The position numbers were made by a program, and so were the translations under genes. The notes under the pieces were generated by a model. It was not told where the DNA came from. It searched no databases and worked only from the letters and a program-made list of their open reading frames with translations. DNA of 64,000 nucleotides from an uncultured Clostridia bacterium (GTDB lineage: Bacteria > Bacillota > Clostridia > Christensenellales > Pumilibacteraceae): contig CAMSYM010000003.1 of the NCBI GenBank assembly GCA_947066105.1, forward strand, positions 55,298 through 119,297. Direction: 5' to 3'. Within the stretch, counting starts at the first letter, position 1. Each line of letters begins with the position of its first letter. This document shows, in pieces, positions 38,409 through 47,654 of the stretch.

Positions 38409-39563
38409 ATGAAAGAAATACTCAAACTCAACGCAATATCCCCGCTCGCCGACAAAGCGCTCGGCAACGGGTACAGATCGGTCGACAGCGCCGCAGAACC
38501 TGTTGCGGTAATGCTCAGATCGTTTTCCATGCACGACTATCAACTGCCTAAATCGGTACTTGCCGTGGCGCGCGCGGGCGCGGGAACCAATAATATTCCC
38601 GTTTCCGATTACGCCGAACGCGGCGTGGTGGTGTTCAACACGCCCGGCGCAAACGCAAACGCAGTCAAAGAGCTTTGTCTTACGGCGTTGCTGTTGTCGT
38701 CGCGCGGCATTATCGACGGCATGGAATGGACCAAAACTTTGAGCGGCGACGACGTTGCCAAACAGGTCGAAAAAGGCAAAAAGCAGTTTGCCGGTCACGA
38801 AATAATGGGCAAAACGCTCGGCGTGGTCGGGCTGGGCGCGATAGGCGTGCAGGTGGGCAACAATGCGGTACGGCTCGGCATGAACGTTTTGGGCTACGAC
38901 CCGTACATCACCATCGACTCCGCTTGGAAGCTCAACCACAATATCACCAAGATAGACGGACTCGACGAGCTTTTTGCCGAATCGGACTATATCACACTGC
39001 ATGTACCGCTCACCGACGGCACGCGCGGACTTGTCAACGCGCAAACGATAGCCAAAATGAAGGACGGCGTAAACATAGTCAATCTTTCGCGCGGCGAGCT
39101 TTGCGTCAACGCCGACATTATAGCCGCCGTCAAGTCGGGCAAAATTCACTCGTATATCACCGATTTCGCGTCGCCCGAGCTGTTGAACGTGCACGGGATA
39201 ACCGTTCTTCCGCATCTCGGCGCGTCTACCGAAGAGGCGGAAGATAACTGCGCGGTCATGGCGGCGCAGGAGCTTGTCGACTTTTTGGACAACGGCAACA
39301 TCAAAAATTCGGTCAACTTCCCCGCTTGCTCCGCTCCGCGCGCGGGCGTGTGCCGTATAACGGTGATACACCGCAACGTTAAGTTCGTTCTTAACTCCAT
39401 TACGGATATAGTTTCGGGCGCAGGCATCAATATAGAGAACTTCGTCTCCCAGGCGCGCGGCGATTACGCTTATACCATACTCGACGTCGACGCGGATATT
39501 TCGGACAAAATATCCAAGCAAATATCCGCATGCGACAACGTTATACGCGTACGCAAAATCTAA
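38409..39563 (+). CDS. serA: D-3-phosphoglycerate dehydrogenase SerA
   Basis: A 384-aa NAD-dependent enzyme for the first step of serine synthesis from 3-phosphoglycerate. It has the Rossmann motif VVGLGAIGVQVG, the catalytic Arg in NLSRGEL and the catalytic His in LPHLGAST. The C-terminal about 75 residues form an ACT domain (VIHRNVKFVLNSITDIVSGAGINIENFVSQARG), the likely serine sensor. It is the short 3PGDH form without the intervening domain. AAGGAAG precedes the ATG. Ends at a strong terminator. The phosphoserine phosphatase gene is not in the window. Confidence 0.95.
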   Translation: MKEILKLNAISPLADKALGNGYRSVDSAAEPVAVMLRSFSMHDYQLPKSVLAVARAGAGTNNIPVSDYAERGVVVFNTPGANANAVKELCLTALLLSSRGIIDGMEWTKTLSGDDVAKQVEKGKKQFAGHEIMGKTLGVVGLGAIGVQVGNNAVRLGMNVLGYDPYITIDSAWKLNHNITKIDGLDELFAESDYITLHVPLTDGTRGLVNAQTIAKMKDGVNIVNLSRGELCVNADIIAAVKSGKIHSYITDFASPELLNVHGITVLPHLGASTEEAEDNCAVMAAQELVDFLDNGNIKNSVNFPACSAPRAGVCRITVIHRNVKFVLNSITDIVSGAGINIENFVSQARGDYAYTILDVDADISDKISKQISACDNVIRVRKI

Positions 39564-39585
39564 ATCGACATATGCCTATAAACTT

Positions 39586-39613
39586 AAAAGCGGCGATACG
39601 TTCGCCGCTTTTT
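39586..39613 (+). terminator. Terminator of serC-serA
   Basis: Perfect 11-bp stem AAAAGCGGCGA (39586-39596) with TCGCCGCTTTT (39602-39612) and a 5-nt loop, then T and A. Confidence 0.9.
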
Positions 39614-39782
39614 AAATGCAAAAAATATTGTTTTGTCCTAAGTAGCAAGGCAAGCCTTATTACCCACAAAATAGAATGAGCGGATAAAAATCGTTCGAGT
39701 CGTCAGGATCCTGCGACCGATACGTAAAACAAAATCAAAAACAGTAGCCCGCTACGCGCCGATCGAATAGTGAAGTTTTAAC

Positions 39783-39822
39783 CTGTCATTTCGAGCGGAG
39801 CGAAGCGCAGTCGAGAAATCTT
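39783..39822. repeat. Copy of the dispersed HFERSEAQSRN-type repeat
   Basis: Reads CATTTCGAGCGGAGCGAAGC then GCAGTCGAGAAATC. An inverted copy lies at 58758-58791 and a split copy at 1-130. It is noncoding; the name comes from the translated peptide. Confidence 0.7.
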
Positions 39823-39878
39823 TTCGTTGTTGCTTTTATCTTTCCGAACAATGCGAAATATCCGATCACTACCGTTAT

Positions 39879-40784
39879 TCAATTGATGGCGTTTTCGGTG
39901 GGCGGCGTGAATACGGTGTTATCTATATAATAGCGTTTCCCTGCTTTATTGTAGTACTCGGTGATATTTAGATATCCAAGCTCGGCGATCATGAACGGCA
40001 CTACGACTATCAAGCCAACGCCGAGCGTAAAGACTATAACGAACAGCGCGAACGCGAACATCAAAAGCAACGTCACGAAATACGTGGAAAAAATAGAACC
40101 GAACCGTTTAAAGCCTATTTTAAGCGAGCGGACAAACCCCTTTACTACTCCCATTCCGTCGGCTACGCACGGCGCCCAACATGCGAGCAACGCGTTTTTG
40201 AACGCCGAAAACACTACAAGTATCAGGATCACCGCAAACGGCAATATCATGCTCATGCCTATCAAAGCGCCCGCGCCGTAAAGCGCGGCGAACATAGCGG
40301 CGTCAAACAGCACCGTTATAGGCATTTTCATCAACGTATATCTTACGGACACCGACAGCGTGGAAAAGAATTTTCCGCCCAAGCCGTAAGCGGCGTTACA
40401 CGACATGCGCCCGTCAAGCACGGTGGCAAGCGGGATCTCGTACAGCCCGAACAAAAACCGCCACGCAACGACTACTATCAGTATCAAAAATCCCATCGTG
40501 AGCGATACGACTCGACTGTTGTGTTGAAATACGCCCGCAACGGACATATACGCTTCATACAGCCCGTTCCATAATCCGTTCCAACCGCTCTCATTGAACA
40601 GCGACGAGAACGCAGCGCCTATCTGCTCGAAAACGCCCGCGTCGGCAAACGCATTGGCTACGGGCAATATGAACGGCAGGCTGAGCCCTACTATTATTGC
40701 CGTACAGATCGTTATATAAAGCAATATAGACCACACTATACCGAAATGCGCGATCAGATTTTTAAATGCGTTTTTAAACGACAT
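39879..40784 (-). CDS. Polytopic membrane protein, unknown
   Basis: A 301-aa protein with about six membrane helices and no recognised family. Basic loops follow helices (FKNLIAHFG, KIGFKRFGS). The N-terminus (MSFKNAFKNLIAHFGIVWSI) is cytoplasmic by charge. Its start overlaps the previous gene by 11 nt and has GGAGG at good distance, so the two proteins are probably made together. Sequence style resembles the 346-aa partner, and both may act in one complex (inference). Confidence 0.75.
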   Translation of the reverse strand: MSFKNAFKNLIAHFGIVWSILLYITICTAIIVGLSLPFILPVANAFADAGVFEQIGAAFSSLFNESGWNGLWNGLYEAYMSVAGVFQHNSRVVSLTMGFLILIVVVAWRFLFGLYEIPLATVLDGRMSCNAAYGLGGKFFSTLSVSVRYTLMKMPITVLFDAAMFAALYGAGALIGMSMILPFAVILILVVFSAFKNALLACWAPCVADGMGVVKGFVRSLKIGFKRFGSIFSTYFVTLLLMFAFALFVIVFTLGVGLIVVVPFMIAELGYLNITEYYNKAGKRYYIDNTVFTPPTENAIN

Positions 40785-41814
40785 TTTCGCCTCCGTCGCC
40801 GCTTGTCGGCTTGCGTCTGTCTTTTGTTACGCCGCGCTCGCGCTTTTGCGACGCGTCCTGTTGCTTTTGTTTTTGCCGTTGCTTCGGCTTTGGCTTTTGT
40901 TGTTTATCGCTTTCCTGCGGCTGAACGTCCGAATTCTCGACGGGAGCCGTCGCGTCCGGTTTTTCATCGCCGATGCGCTTTTGCGGCAACGGCAACGGCT
41001 CGCGGTACGGCTCGACGTCGCGACGGTCAAGTCCGCTTATGCCGTAAAACGCGATCATGGTATACACCGTCGCGTAAACGTTGGTGAATAGGAACACAAC
41101 AAAGCCCACCGCGACGCATACCGCGTACGGAGCTTGCAAAAATCCGACCAATAGCTGTATTCCCGCGCATATCAAAGTCGGCAAAAACAAGCCGATAAAT
41201 ATCTTTTTCCCCGCCAACAGCTTGAACGACGCCGCCGCCGCGTCGCGGAACCTGTATCCGTAAATAAACATTATCGGCGCCCAAAACAGCATGGGCGATA
41301 TTATCAATACGTGCAACAAGAACATTCCGACAGCAACCGCGGAAATTATAGCAAGCGCCACGCCCGACGGCATTGCCGCCGCACTGCCTATGACCTGCAC
41401 CAGCGTTACCAAGCCGAACAGCACGAACCGCCACACTATTGACATAACGCTCATTATCGCCACGCCGATCGCTATGGGGAACACGGTATTGTTTATCAAT
41501 CGGCTCGACGAACGCAACGACAGCCTGCCCGTGCGGAAATGTCTGTCTATCGCCGACATTGCGAGCGCCGCGCCGAGCACCTGCAAAACAGCCACGACAA
41601 TGACGGGCCACACGTACTGCCACGAATCGCCGAACATTATACCGAACGTTTTGGACGCCGATAAATACGGCGCGTAATCGAACGCCGCAACAAACGACAC
41701 TTCCCAATACGGCGTCGATAAAAAACACGCCGCGAGCGACGGACCGATCATGGCTACCGTCGGCAACCAAAAATTCTTTTTCAGGTATGAAAATGTCGGA
41801 CCGAAATATTTCAC
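40774..41814 (-). CDS. Polytopic membrane protein with basic Gln/Lys-rich tail, unknown
   Basis: A 346-aa protein with about six membrane helices (residues 15-255) and a cytoplasmic tail rich in Pro, Lys, Gln and Arg (PKPKQRQKQKQQDASQKRERG). I do not recognise a family. It starts with GTG at 41814, chosen because TATAAT lies 6 nt upstream and no Shine-Dalgarno site is present. It overlaps the following 301-aa membrane-protein gene by 11 nt. Confidence 0.75.
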   Translation of the reverse strand: MKYFGPTFSYLKKNFWLPTVAMIGPSLAACFLSTPYWEVSFVAAFDYAPYLSASKTFGIMFGDSWQYVWPVIVVAVLQVLGAALAMSAIDRHFRTGRLSLRSSSRLINNTVFPIAIGVAIMSVMSIVWRFVLFGLVTLVQVIGSAAAMPSGVALAIISAVAVGMFLLHVLIISPMLFWAPIMFIYGYRFRDAAAASFKLLAGKKIFIGLFLPTLICAGIQLLVGFLQAPYAVCVAVGFVVFLFTNVYATVYTMIAFYGISGLDRRDVEPYREPLPLPQKRIGDEKPDATAPVENSDVQPQESDKQQKPKPKQRQKQKQQDASQKRERGVTKDRRKPTSGDGGENVV

Positions 41815-41820
41815 GGGAAC

Positions 41821-41849
41821 ATTATATCACTTAAACGCGACAAATGCAA
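41821..41849 (-). promoter_or_regulatory. Leaderless promoter with extended -10
   Basis: Minus strand: TTGCAT (41844-41849), 17 nt, TGATATAAT with TATAAT at 41821-41826, 6 nt, GTG start. The -35 is weak but the TG before the -10 fits the extended type. Confidence 0.55.
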
Positions 41850-41879
41850 GCTTTTATAACGGCGACTTATATCCTATGC

Positions 41880-42400
41880 GCGGATGTACATTACCTGTTT
41901 TTTTGATACGTAGTAACCATAAACTTTTGCGAATAAGCGTAACGTTCTACTGTTTTTGCCCTACGTAGAAGGCGTAGCCTTATCATAAACAAGCATAGTG
42001 TACCACTGTTTTGTTTCCAAACGTAGCGCACCGCTGTTTTTTGTCCCAGTAGCAATGCGTAGCCTTATTCTGAATAAGCGTAGTGTACCGCCATCTTTTA
42101 CTTTGTCATTTCCGAACAAGCGTAGCGCAGTGAAGAATCTCATCTTTTTAAATATGGTTGAGATCCTTCGGTGGGCAAAAAATGCTCAGGATAGCCTGCG
42201 GCTGCTTCGTAGGACAAAAGAATAAGCCCTGCCACTCGCCCCATCATCTCGACCGAAACGAGCATCAGCGAGTGTAGTGGAGAGATCTAGGCGTAGCCGC
42301 ACATTACTCTCTCACCGCGTAGCGGTCATCAATTCCGCATTACACATTCTTGATCGACCATAATTCCGAATTCCGCATTCCTAATTCCGAATTCTCCATT
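41880..42400. repeat. Dispersed repeat block downstream of ftsW
   Basis: No gene seen. It holds degenerate copies of a CGTAGCG...GCGTAGCCTTAT element, a GAGATCCTTCGGTGGGC...GGATAGCC element (about 42170-42225), a CATCATCTCGACCGAAACGAG element (42241-42303), and a CCGAATT-type heptamer array (42331-42400) that touches the ftsW stop codon at 42401. Confidence 0.75.
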
Positions 42401-43615
42401 TTACGTCGCGCCGGCTTTCGCCTTTTTCCTGTTGCCTGTTCTTTTTGTGCGCAAAAACATCAATTCACTGCTTTTATGACTGCGCCGAGCAACGCCGTTA
42501 AGTACGCCTATACTCGACATAAAGACTATAAGCCCAGAACTTCCGCTGCTTATAAACGGCAACGGCAGTCCCGTCGGCGGGATACTTCCCGTAACGACGG
42601 CGATATTGACCATGACCTGTATCGCTATTATCGCCGCAATGCCCGAACAGAGCAACGACCCGAACCTGTCGGGCGCGCCCATCGCGATCTTCAATGCGCG
42701 ACGTATGATAAAAAGATACGCGCACATAACGACCGCACAACCCAAAAGCCCGAACTCCTCGCCTATTACGCTGAATATGAAATCGCTTTCGGCAAACGGC
42801 AAAAACAAAAACTTTTGCCGTGAATTGAACAGCCCCACGCCGAACAGTCCGCCCGCGCCCAGACCGTAGTACGACTGTATCAATTGATAGCCTTCTTCGA
42901 GCGGGCTTTGCCACGGATCGATAAACGCCATCAACCGCGCGAACCTGTACGGCTCGACGAGTATCAAAACCACCGCCGCCGCTATGAGCGGCAAAATTAT
43001 CATCAACAAGTGTTTGATTTTCGCGCCGCCCAAAAACAGCATGACTATCATCAACAACGCCATGCAAATGGTGACCGACATATTGGGTTCGAGTATTATC
43101 AACAGGCAAATAACGCCGCCGACAAGCACGACGGGCAGTATGCCCTTGAACGTGGTTATCCTGTCGGTGTGCGAGCCTATATACGCCGATGCGAATACTA
43201 TAAACCCGAACTTGCTTATTTCGCTCGCCTGTATTGTGAAGAACGGCAAATTTATCCACCGCCGCGCGCCGTAATTGGTTATGCCCACGCCCGGAATGAA
43301 AACTATCGCGAGCAATACCACCGACACGACGAGAATGACGTACCGCAGTTTGTACAGCACGTGATAATCTATACGCGAAAACAAAAACATCGCCGCAAAG
43401 CCGAGCGCCGCGCCCGTCAGTTGCTTGTAAACGTAATAAAACGCAGTGCCGTAAATGCGCTCCGCCGTGTACGCGCCTGCCGAATACACCATCAATACGC
43501 CGAATGCAACAAGCGCGCCGACAACGACCGTCATCGCGATATCGGACTTGCCTACGGTGTTTTTAACGCCGCCGACCGCTTCTTTTATTTTCGTGCCGAG
43601 TTTCAATGCCCGCAT
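42401..43615 (-). CDS. ftsW: SEDS peptidoglycan polymerase FtsW/SpoVE
   Basis: A 404-aa membrane protein with ten membrane helices that polymerises lipid II at the septum together with a class B PBP. SEDS signatures include GARRWINLPFFTIQASEISK, the catalytic-Asp loop (MAFIDPWQSPLEEGYQLIQS), GLGAGGLFGVGL and GLPLPFISSGSS. SpoVE and FtsW cannot be separated by sequence alone, and the placement after murD fits either. The ATG at 43615 lies inside murD (13-nt overlap) with GGAG 8 nt upstream. Confidence 0.93.
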   Translation of the reverse strand: MRALKLGTKIKEAVGGVKNTVGKSDIAMTVVVGALVAFGVLMVYSAGAYTAERIYGTAFYYVYKQLTGAALGFAAMFLFSRIDYHVLYKLRYVILVVSVVLLAIVFIPGVGITNYGARRWINLPFFTIQASEISKFGFIVFASAYIGSHTDRITTFKGILPVVLVGGVICLLIILEPNMSVTICMALLMIVMLFLGGAKIKHLLMIILPLIAAAVVLILVEPYRFARLMAFIDPWQSPLEEGYQLIQSYYGLGAGGLFGVGLFNSRQKFLFLPFAESDFIFSVIGEEFGLLGCAVVMCAYLFIIRRALKIAMGAPDRFGSLLCSGIAAIIAIQVMVNIAVVTGSIPPTGLPLPFISSGSSGLIVFMSSIGVLNGVARRSHKSSELMFLRTKRTGNRKKAKAGAT

Positions 43616-44892
43616 TTTTCACGCTCCGCGCCGCGATCGAGCGCACGAACAAGCTCTTGAAAACGCGCGCCGCGCGCCGCATATCCGTCGAACTCGTCGA
43701 ACGACGCGCACGCCGGCGATAACAAAACGGTATGAGCATCCGACCGTTTAGCCGCGTTCACCGCATCGTCAAGCCCGTCGACGACCGTCACTTTCAGTCC
43801 GCGCGCGTATCTTACCGCGCTGTCGCGTATCTCTTGCGCGGTTTCGCCCATCGCTATCACTTCGGTAACGCGCTTGTCGAGCGCGACGAACAGCTCCGAA
43901 AAATCGGTCGCTTTACCGCGACCGCCCGCAATAAGGCATATCTCGCCCGCCGTTTGCGCGACCGCCGCACGGCATGCGGAAACGTTAGTGCCTTTGGAAT
44001 CGTCTATCCACAGCTTGCCGCCGTACGTGCCGACGCATTCTATCCTGTGCGCGTCCGCCGCAACGGTGGAAAGCGCGCCGCGCACGGCATAAGCGTCCGC
44101 GCCCAAGCTCATAGCCGCCGCAATGGCGCACAGTGCGTTTTTGACGTTATGCTCGCCCTGCAACCGTAAATAATCGACGGCGCAAACGCGCTCGCCCATA
44201 AACACGAAATATCCGTCGGCGATATACGCGCCGTCGCATATCCCGTCGGTGCGGCAATGCAATATCCGCGCGCCCGTTTCGAGCGTTTCAAGCGAACGCA
44301 ACCGTATATCTTCGCCGAGTACGAGAGTTCCGCCAGTCATGCGTCTTGCGACGTTGCATTTGCAACGACAGTATTCGCTATCCGACCCGTGCCAATCGAT
44401 ATGATCGGACGCTATATTTGTGATGACGGCTACGCTCGGCGAGATCTCGGCTGTATACAACTGAAAACTGGACAGCTCGACAACGAGCGGTCTTCCGTCG
44501 GTTTTGCATGCCGCGTCGGACACGGGATATCCTATATTCCCGCATGCAACGCCGCCGAGCATGGCGGCGATAAGCCGCGTGACGGTCGTCTTGCCGTTAG
44601 TACCCGTAACTCCTACCGTTTTGCGGTCGCCCGCGAGCGCGAACCCGATCTCCGTTTCGCTCATCGCGCGTATGCCGTTTTCCGCGCAATACGCGTACGC
44701 TTCGTGCGTCGGACGCACGCCCGGACTGATTATGCCGCCGTCGTAACGCTTGTCCGTCGGCGCAACGAACGATCCGTTTTCGTCCGAATATATGCGCGCT
44801 CTGCCGCCGTTGCGCTTGATAGCGCGGCGCGCCGCGCGACCGGACACGCCGTCGCCGTAGATAAAATAGTTTTTGCCGTTAAAAATTCCCAT
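43603..44892 (-). CDS. murD: UDP-N-acetylmuramoyl-L-alanine:D-glutamate ligase MurD
   Basis: A 429-aa cytoplasmic Mur ligase that adds D-Glu to the peptidoglycan precursor. It has the ATP loop VTGTNGKTTVTRL, VVELSSFQL, NIASDHIDWHG, HNVKNALCAIAAA and DDSKGTN, all typical of MurD. The ATG at 44892 has no Shine-Dalgarno site. A TACAAT lies 5 nt upstream but without a good -35, so leaderless expression is only possible here. Overlaps ftsW by 13 nt. Confidence 0.95.
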   Translation of the reverse strand: MGIFNGKNYFIYGDGVSGRAARRAIKRNGGRARIYSDENGSFVAPTDKRYDGGIISPGVRPTHEAYAYCAENGIRAMSETEIGFALAGDRKTVGVTGTNGKTTVTRLIAAMLGGVACGNIGYPVSDAACKTDGRPLVVELSSFQLYTAEISPSVAVITNIASDHIDWHGSDSEYCRCKCNVARRMTGGTLVLGEDIRLRSLETLETGARILHCRTDGICDGAYIADGYFVFMGERVCAVDYLRLQGEHNVKNALCAIAAAMSLGADAYAVRGALSTVAADAHRIECVGTYGGKLWIDDSKGTNVSACRAAVAQTAGEICLIAGGRGKATDFSELFVALDKRVTEVIAMGETAQEIRDSAVRYARGLKVTVVDGLDDAVNAAKRSDAHTVLLSPACASFDEFDGYAARGARFQELVRALDRGAEREKCGH

Positions 44893-45002
44893 ACCGTATT
44901 GTATGATTTCAGCCGCCGAATTAGACTTGCGCACATATACGTACAGCCGCAAAACGTCAGTCGCGCATTTCGAAATAGGATAATATTCGTCCCGTAAAAG
45001 CT

Positions 45003-45031
45003 TTGACAAGTCAAAATTTTTTTGATATAAT
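45003..45031 (+). promoter_or_regulatory. Consensus promoter of the MATE gene
   Basis: TTGACA (45003-45008), exactly 17 nt, TATAAT (45026-45031). Both boxes are perfect. Confidence 0.85.
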
Positions 45032-45037
45032 CGGCTT

Positions 45038-45135
45038 AATATCGTACATACGCGCGAAAATAACCGCGCATTTTTTGTGCGGCTTGCAGTTTTCAGGTAG
45101 CTTTCTCTCCGAAAAAGACTCCGAAGGAGTTTTTT
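45038..45135 (+). promoter_or_regulatory. Structured leader with competing hairpins over the MATE start
   Basis: GCGCG (45052-45056) can pair with CGCGC (45065-45069), and the same second strand, extended as CCGCGCA (45064-45070), can instead pair with TGTGCGG (45076-45082). ACTCC (45118-45122) pairs with GGAGT (45126-45130), followed by six T just before the ATG, hiding the AAGGAG ribosome-binding site in a terminator-like hairpin. This could be a regulated leader. It matches no riboswitch class I know. Confidence 0.45.
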
Positions 45136-46617
45136 ATGGATACGACGCAAAACGCGATCGCAACTACACGCAACGACGACAACGGTTTTCTCGGCACGGA
45201 GAAGATCGGTAAACTGATGTTGAAATTTTCCGTGCCGTGCGTGCTTTCGCTGTTGGTGAGCGCGCTGTATAATATAGTCGACCAAATATTCATCGGACAC
45301 AGCGAACTCGGCACGCTCGGCAATGCCGCCACGGGCGCGGTATTTCCGGTATTTATAATCGCGCAGGCTTTCGCTTGGTGGTTCGGCGACGGTTGCGCCG
45401 CATTTTTGAGCATACGTCAAGGCAAAAACGACGCGCAGTCCGCGCACAAAGCGATCGGCAACGGCATATTATTCACGCTTGCGGTCAGTCTTGCGCTTAT
45501 CGCCGTGTTTTTCCCGTTGCGTCGACCGATACTGACTTTTTTCGGCGCGTCGGAAAACAGCATCGATTACGCAGTGCAATATCTGAACATCATACTCGCC
45601 TTTTTCCCCGCGTTTTTGTTGATGAACATGATGAATTCGGTCGTGCGCGCCGACGGCAGTCCGCGCCGGGCTATGGCGTCCATGCTGACGGGCGCGATAA
45701 TCAATATCGTACTCGACGCGGTGTTTATTCTCGTTCTGCATTGGGGCATGACGGGCGCGGCGTGGGCTACCGTTATAGGACAGACCGCGTCGTTTGTCAT
45801 TTGCGCGTTTTATCTCGCGCGAAAGACCAAAACGTTCAAACTGACGTTGAACAGCTTTAAACCCGATCTCAAAGAATTCGCAAAAGCCGCAAAGCCGGGC
45901 ATATCGTCGTTTATAGCGCAAATAACGATAGACGTAATAGCCGTTACGTGCAACGCCATGCTTGCCAAATACGGCGCGGCGTCGGTTTACGGCGCGGATA
46001 TACCTATCGCGATAATAGCAGTCGAGAGCAAGGTATTTACGATAGTCATCAATATCGTGGTCGGCATAGTTCTCGGCTGTCAACCGATAATCGGCTATAA
46101 TATCGGCGCGGGCAATACCGACCGCGTCAAAAAAACGTTCCTGTACATGCTGTTCTGCACGCTCGCGATCGGGCTTGTTTCGACGCTTGTTTTCGAGTGC
46201 GCGCCCAAAGCGGTGGTCGGCATTTTCGGCGAACCGAAAAACGTCGATCCCGACGCATACTGGGATTTCGGCGTAAAAACGTTTCGCATATTTCTCATGC
46301 TCGTAACTTTTACGTGCGTAATGAAAATGACTTCTATATTTTTCCAAGCGGCGGGAAAACCGATATTCGCGGTGATAGCGTCCACAGTTCGCGACATAGT
46401 TTGCTTTGTTCCGCTCGTATGCGTACTGCCGATGTTTTTAGGAATAGACGGCGTGCTGTGGGCGGCGCCCGTCGCCGATCTCGTCGCGGCGATAGTCACA
46501 GCGACTCTTACCGTCGTATATTTTAAAAGTTTAAGATCGCAACGTTGCGAAAACGAGCGTCCGACCGCAAAAGCCGTCGATACGGTATCAGTCGACGATC
46601 GGACGGTCGCGCGATAG
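45136..46617 (+). CDS. MATE-family multidrug/toxin efflux transporter
   Basis: A 493-aa protein with twelve predicted membrane helices and the MATE layout of two repeated halves (KIGKLMLKFSVPCVLSLLVSALYNIVDQIFIG near the start; LAKYGAASVYGADIPIAI at the middle; GCQPIIGYNIGAG after it). These export drugs or metabolites using a Na+ or H+ gradient; the substrate is unknown. It is on the opposite strand to the surrounding mur genes and separates mraY from murD. It has a perfect promoter and a roughly 100-nt structured leader. Confidence 0.95.
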   Translation: MDTTQNAIATTRNDDNGFLGTEKIGKLMLKFSVPCVLSLLVSALYNIVDQIFIGHSELGTLGNAATGAVFPVFIIAQAFAWWFGDGCAAFLSIRQGKNDAQSAHKAIGNGILFTLAVSLALIAVFFPLRRPILTFFGASENSIDYAVQYLNIILAFFPAFLLMNMMNSVVRADGSPRRAMASMLTGAIINIVLDAVFILVLHWGMTGAAWATVIGQTASFVICAFYLARKTKTFKLTLNSFKPDLKEFAKAAKPGISSFIAQITIDVIAVTCNAMLAKYGAASVYGADIPIAIIAVESKVFTIVINIVVGIVLGCQPIIGYNIGAGNTDRVKKTFLYMLFCTLAIGLVSTLVFECAPKAVVGIFGEPKNVDPDAYWDFGVKTFRIFLMLVTFTCVMKMTSIFFQAAGKPIFAVIASTVRDIVCFVPLVCVLPMFLGIDGVLWAAPVADLVAAIVTATLTVVYFKSLRSQRCENERPTAKAVDTVSVDDRTVAR

Positions 46618-46631
46618 CGCAAACACGCCAG

Positions 46632-46654
46632 GCAAACGCCCGTTCGCGTTTTGC
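46632..46654. terminator. Weak hairpin between convergent MATE and mraY genes
   Basis: GCAAACGC (46632-46639) can pair with GCGTTTTGC (46646-46654) with one bulge. There is no clear T run, so termination is uncertain. Confidence 0.3.
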
Positions 46655-46667
46655 ACGGTGCGCCGCG

Positions 46668-47654
46668 TCAATACAGCGCGAGCATGAGCGCGACGGTCAC
46701 CGCGCCGCAAACAAAAGTGATAAGCGTGTACACCACCGCTATCTTGCCTTCGAACACGCCTTTCCGCTCGAAATGGTGGTGTAACGGCGCCATTAAGAAT
46801 ACGCGTTTTTTTGTGAGCTTGAACACCGCGACTTGAATAATGACGGACAGACTGGTGGCAATATACATAACGCCGACGAGCAACATGCTGAGCGACATTT
46901 TGCCGAGTACGGCAACGCACGCCAAAAACCCGCCGAGCGCAAGACTGCCCGTATCGCCCATGAAAATTTTTGCCGGGTGCGTGTTATAACACAAGAACGC
47001 GCAAAGACTTCCGCCGAGCGCGGCGCAGAGAATTATCATATTAAGCGCGCCGTCGCCTACAAGCACGCCCGAAAAGAACGCTACGCCGAGCATGGCGGCG
47101 CAAAACAACGAGTTTGTAGTAGTGACCGACGCCGCAAGTCCGTCCAACCCGTCGGTCAGGTTCACCGAATTGGTGAATGCGAGAAAAATGAAAATATAGT
47201 ATACGGGCGCGGCTCTGCCTAGCTCTATCGGCTTTGGCGCGAACGGCGCGTAAACGACCGACCCGACGTTTTGCGCGTAATAAGCGTAGACCGACACTAT
47301 CGTTGCGAGCAAGACCTGAAATATTATTTTTTGCGCGGCGGAAAGTCCTTTATTGTTTTTGTATTTTACCTTGATAAAATCGTCGATAAACCCGATAAGC
47401 GCATATCCGACCGTGACCGTGATTATGATGTACGACGTTTTATCGCCGTGACGCGTGTATATGAGCGCGGTCAACAGCGCAAGCACTATCGATACTCCGC
47501 CCATAGTCGGAGTACCCTGTTTTTGCTTGTGGTTGTCCACATACGACAGTATGGGTTGTCCCGCTTTAAGGCGTTTTACGAGCCGAATATTGATGGGCAA
47601 TAACAGCATCCCCACCGCGAACGCGGTCAAAAATCCGCAAATAACAGATATCAA
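46668..47654 (-). CDS. mraY: Phospho-N-acetylmuramoyl-pentapeptide-transferase MraY
   Basis: A 328-aa membrane enzyme that makes lipid I from UDP-MurNAc-pentapeptide and undecaprenyl phosphate. Signature motifs are present: GTPTMGG, ALIGFIDDFIKV, NLTDGLDGLA, GDTGSLALGG and the cytoplasmic HHHFE loop. Its start overlaps the murE stop by 4 nt. The usual murF between murE and mraY is missing. Confidence 0.97.
   Translation of the reverse strand: MISVICGFLTAFAVGMLLLPINIRLVKRLKAGQPILSYVDNHKQKQGTPTMGGVSIVLALLTALIYTRHGDKTSYIIITVTVGYALIGFIDDFIKVKYKNNKGLSAAQKIIFQVLLATIVSVYAYYAQNVGSVVYAPFAPKPIELGRAAPVYYIFIFLAFTNSVNLTDGLDGLAASVTTTNSLFCAAMLGVAFFSGVLVGDGALNMIILCAALGGSLCAFLCYNTHPAKIFMGDTGSLALGGFLACVAVLGKMSLSMLLVGVMYIATSLSVIIQVAVFKLTKKRVFLMAPLHHHFERKGVFEGKIAVVYTLITFVCGAVTVALMLALY

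Noticed and set aside
45038..45135. Known riboswitch (guanidine, PreQ1 or yjdF type) before the MATE gene
   Set aside because: The leader does not show the conserved loops of those classes that I can recall, so it is reported only as a structured leader.
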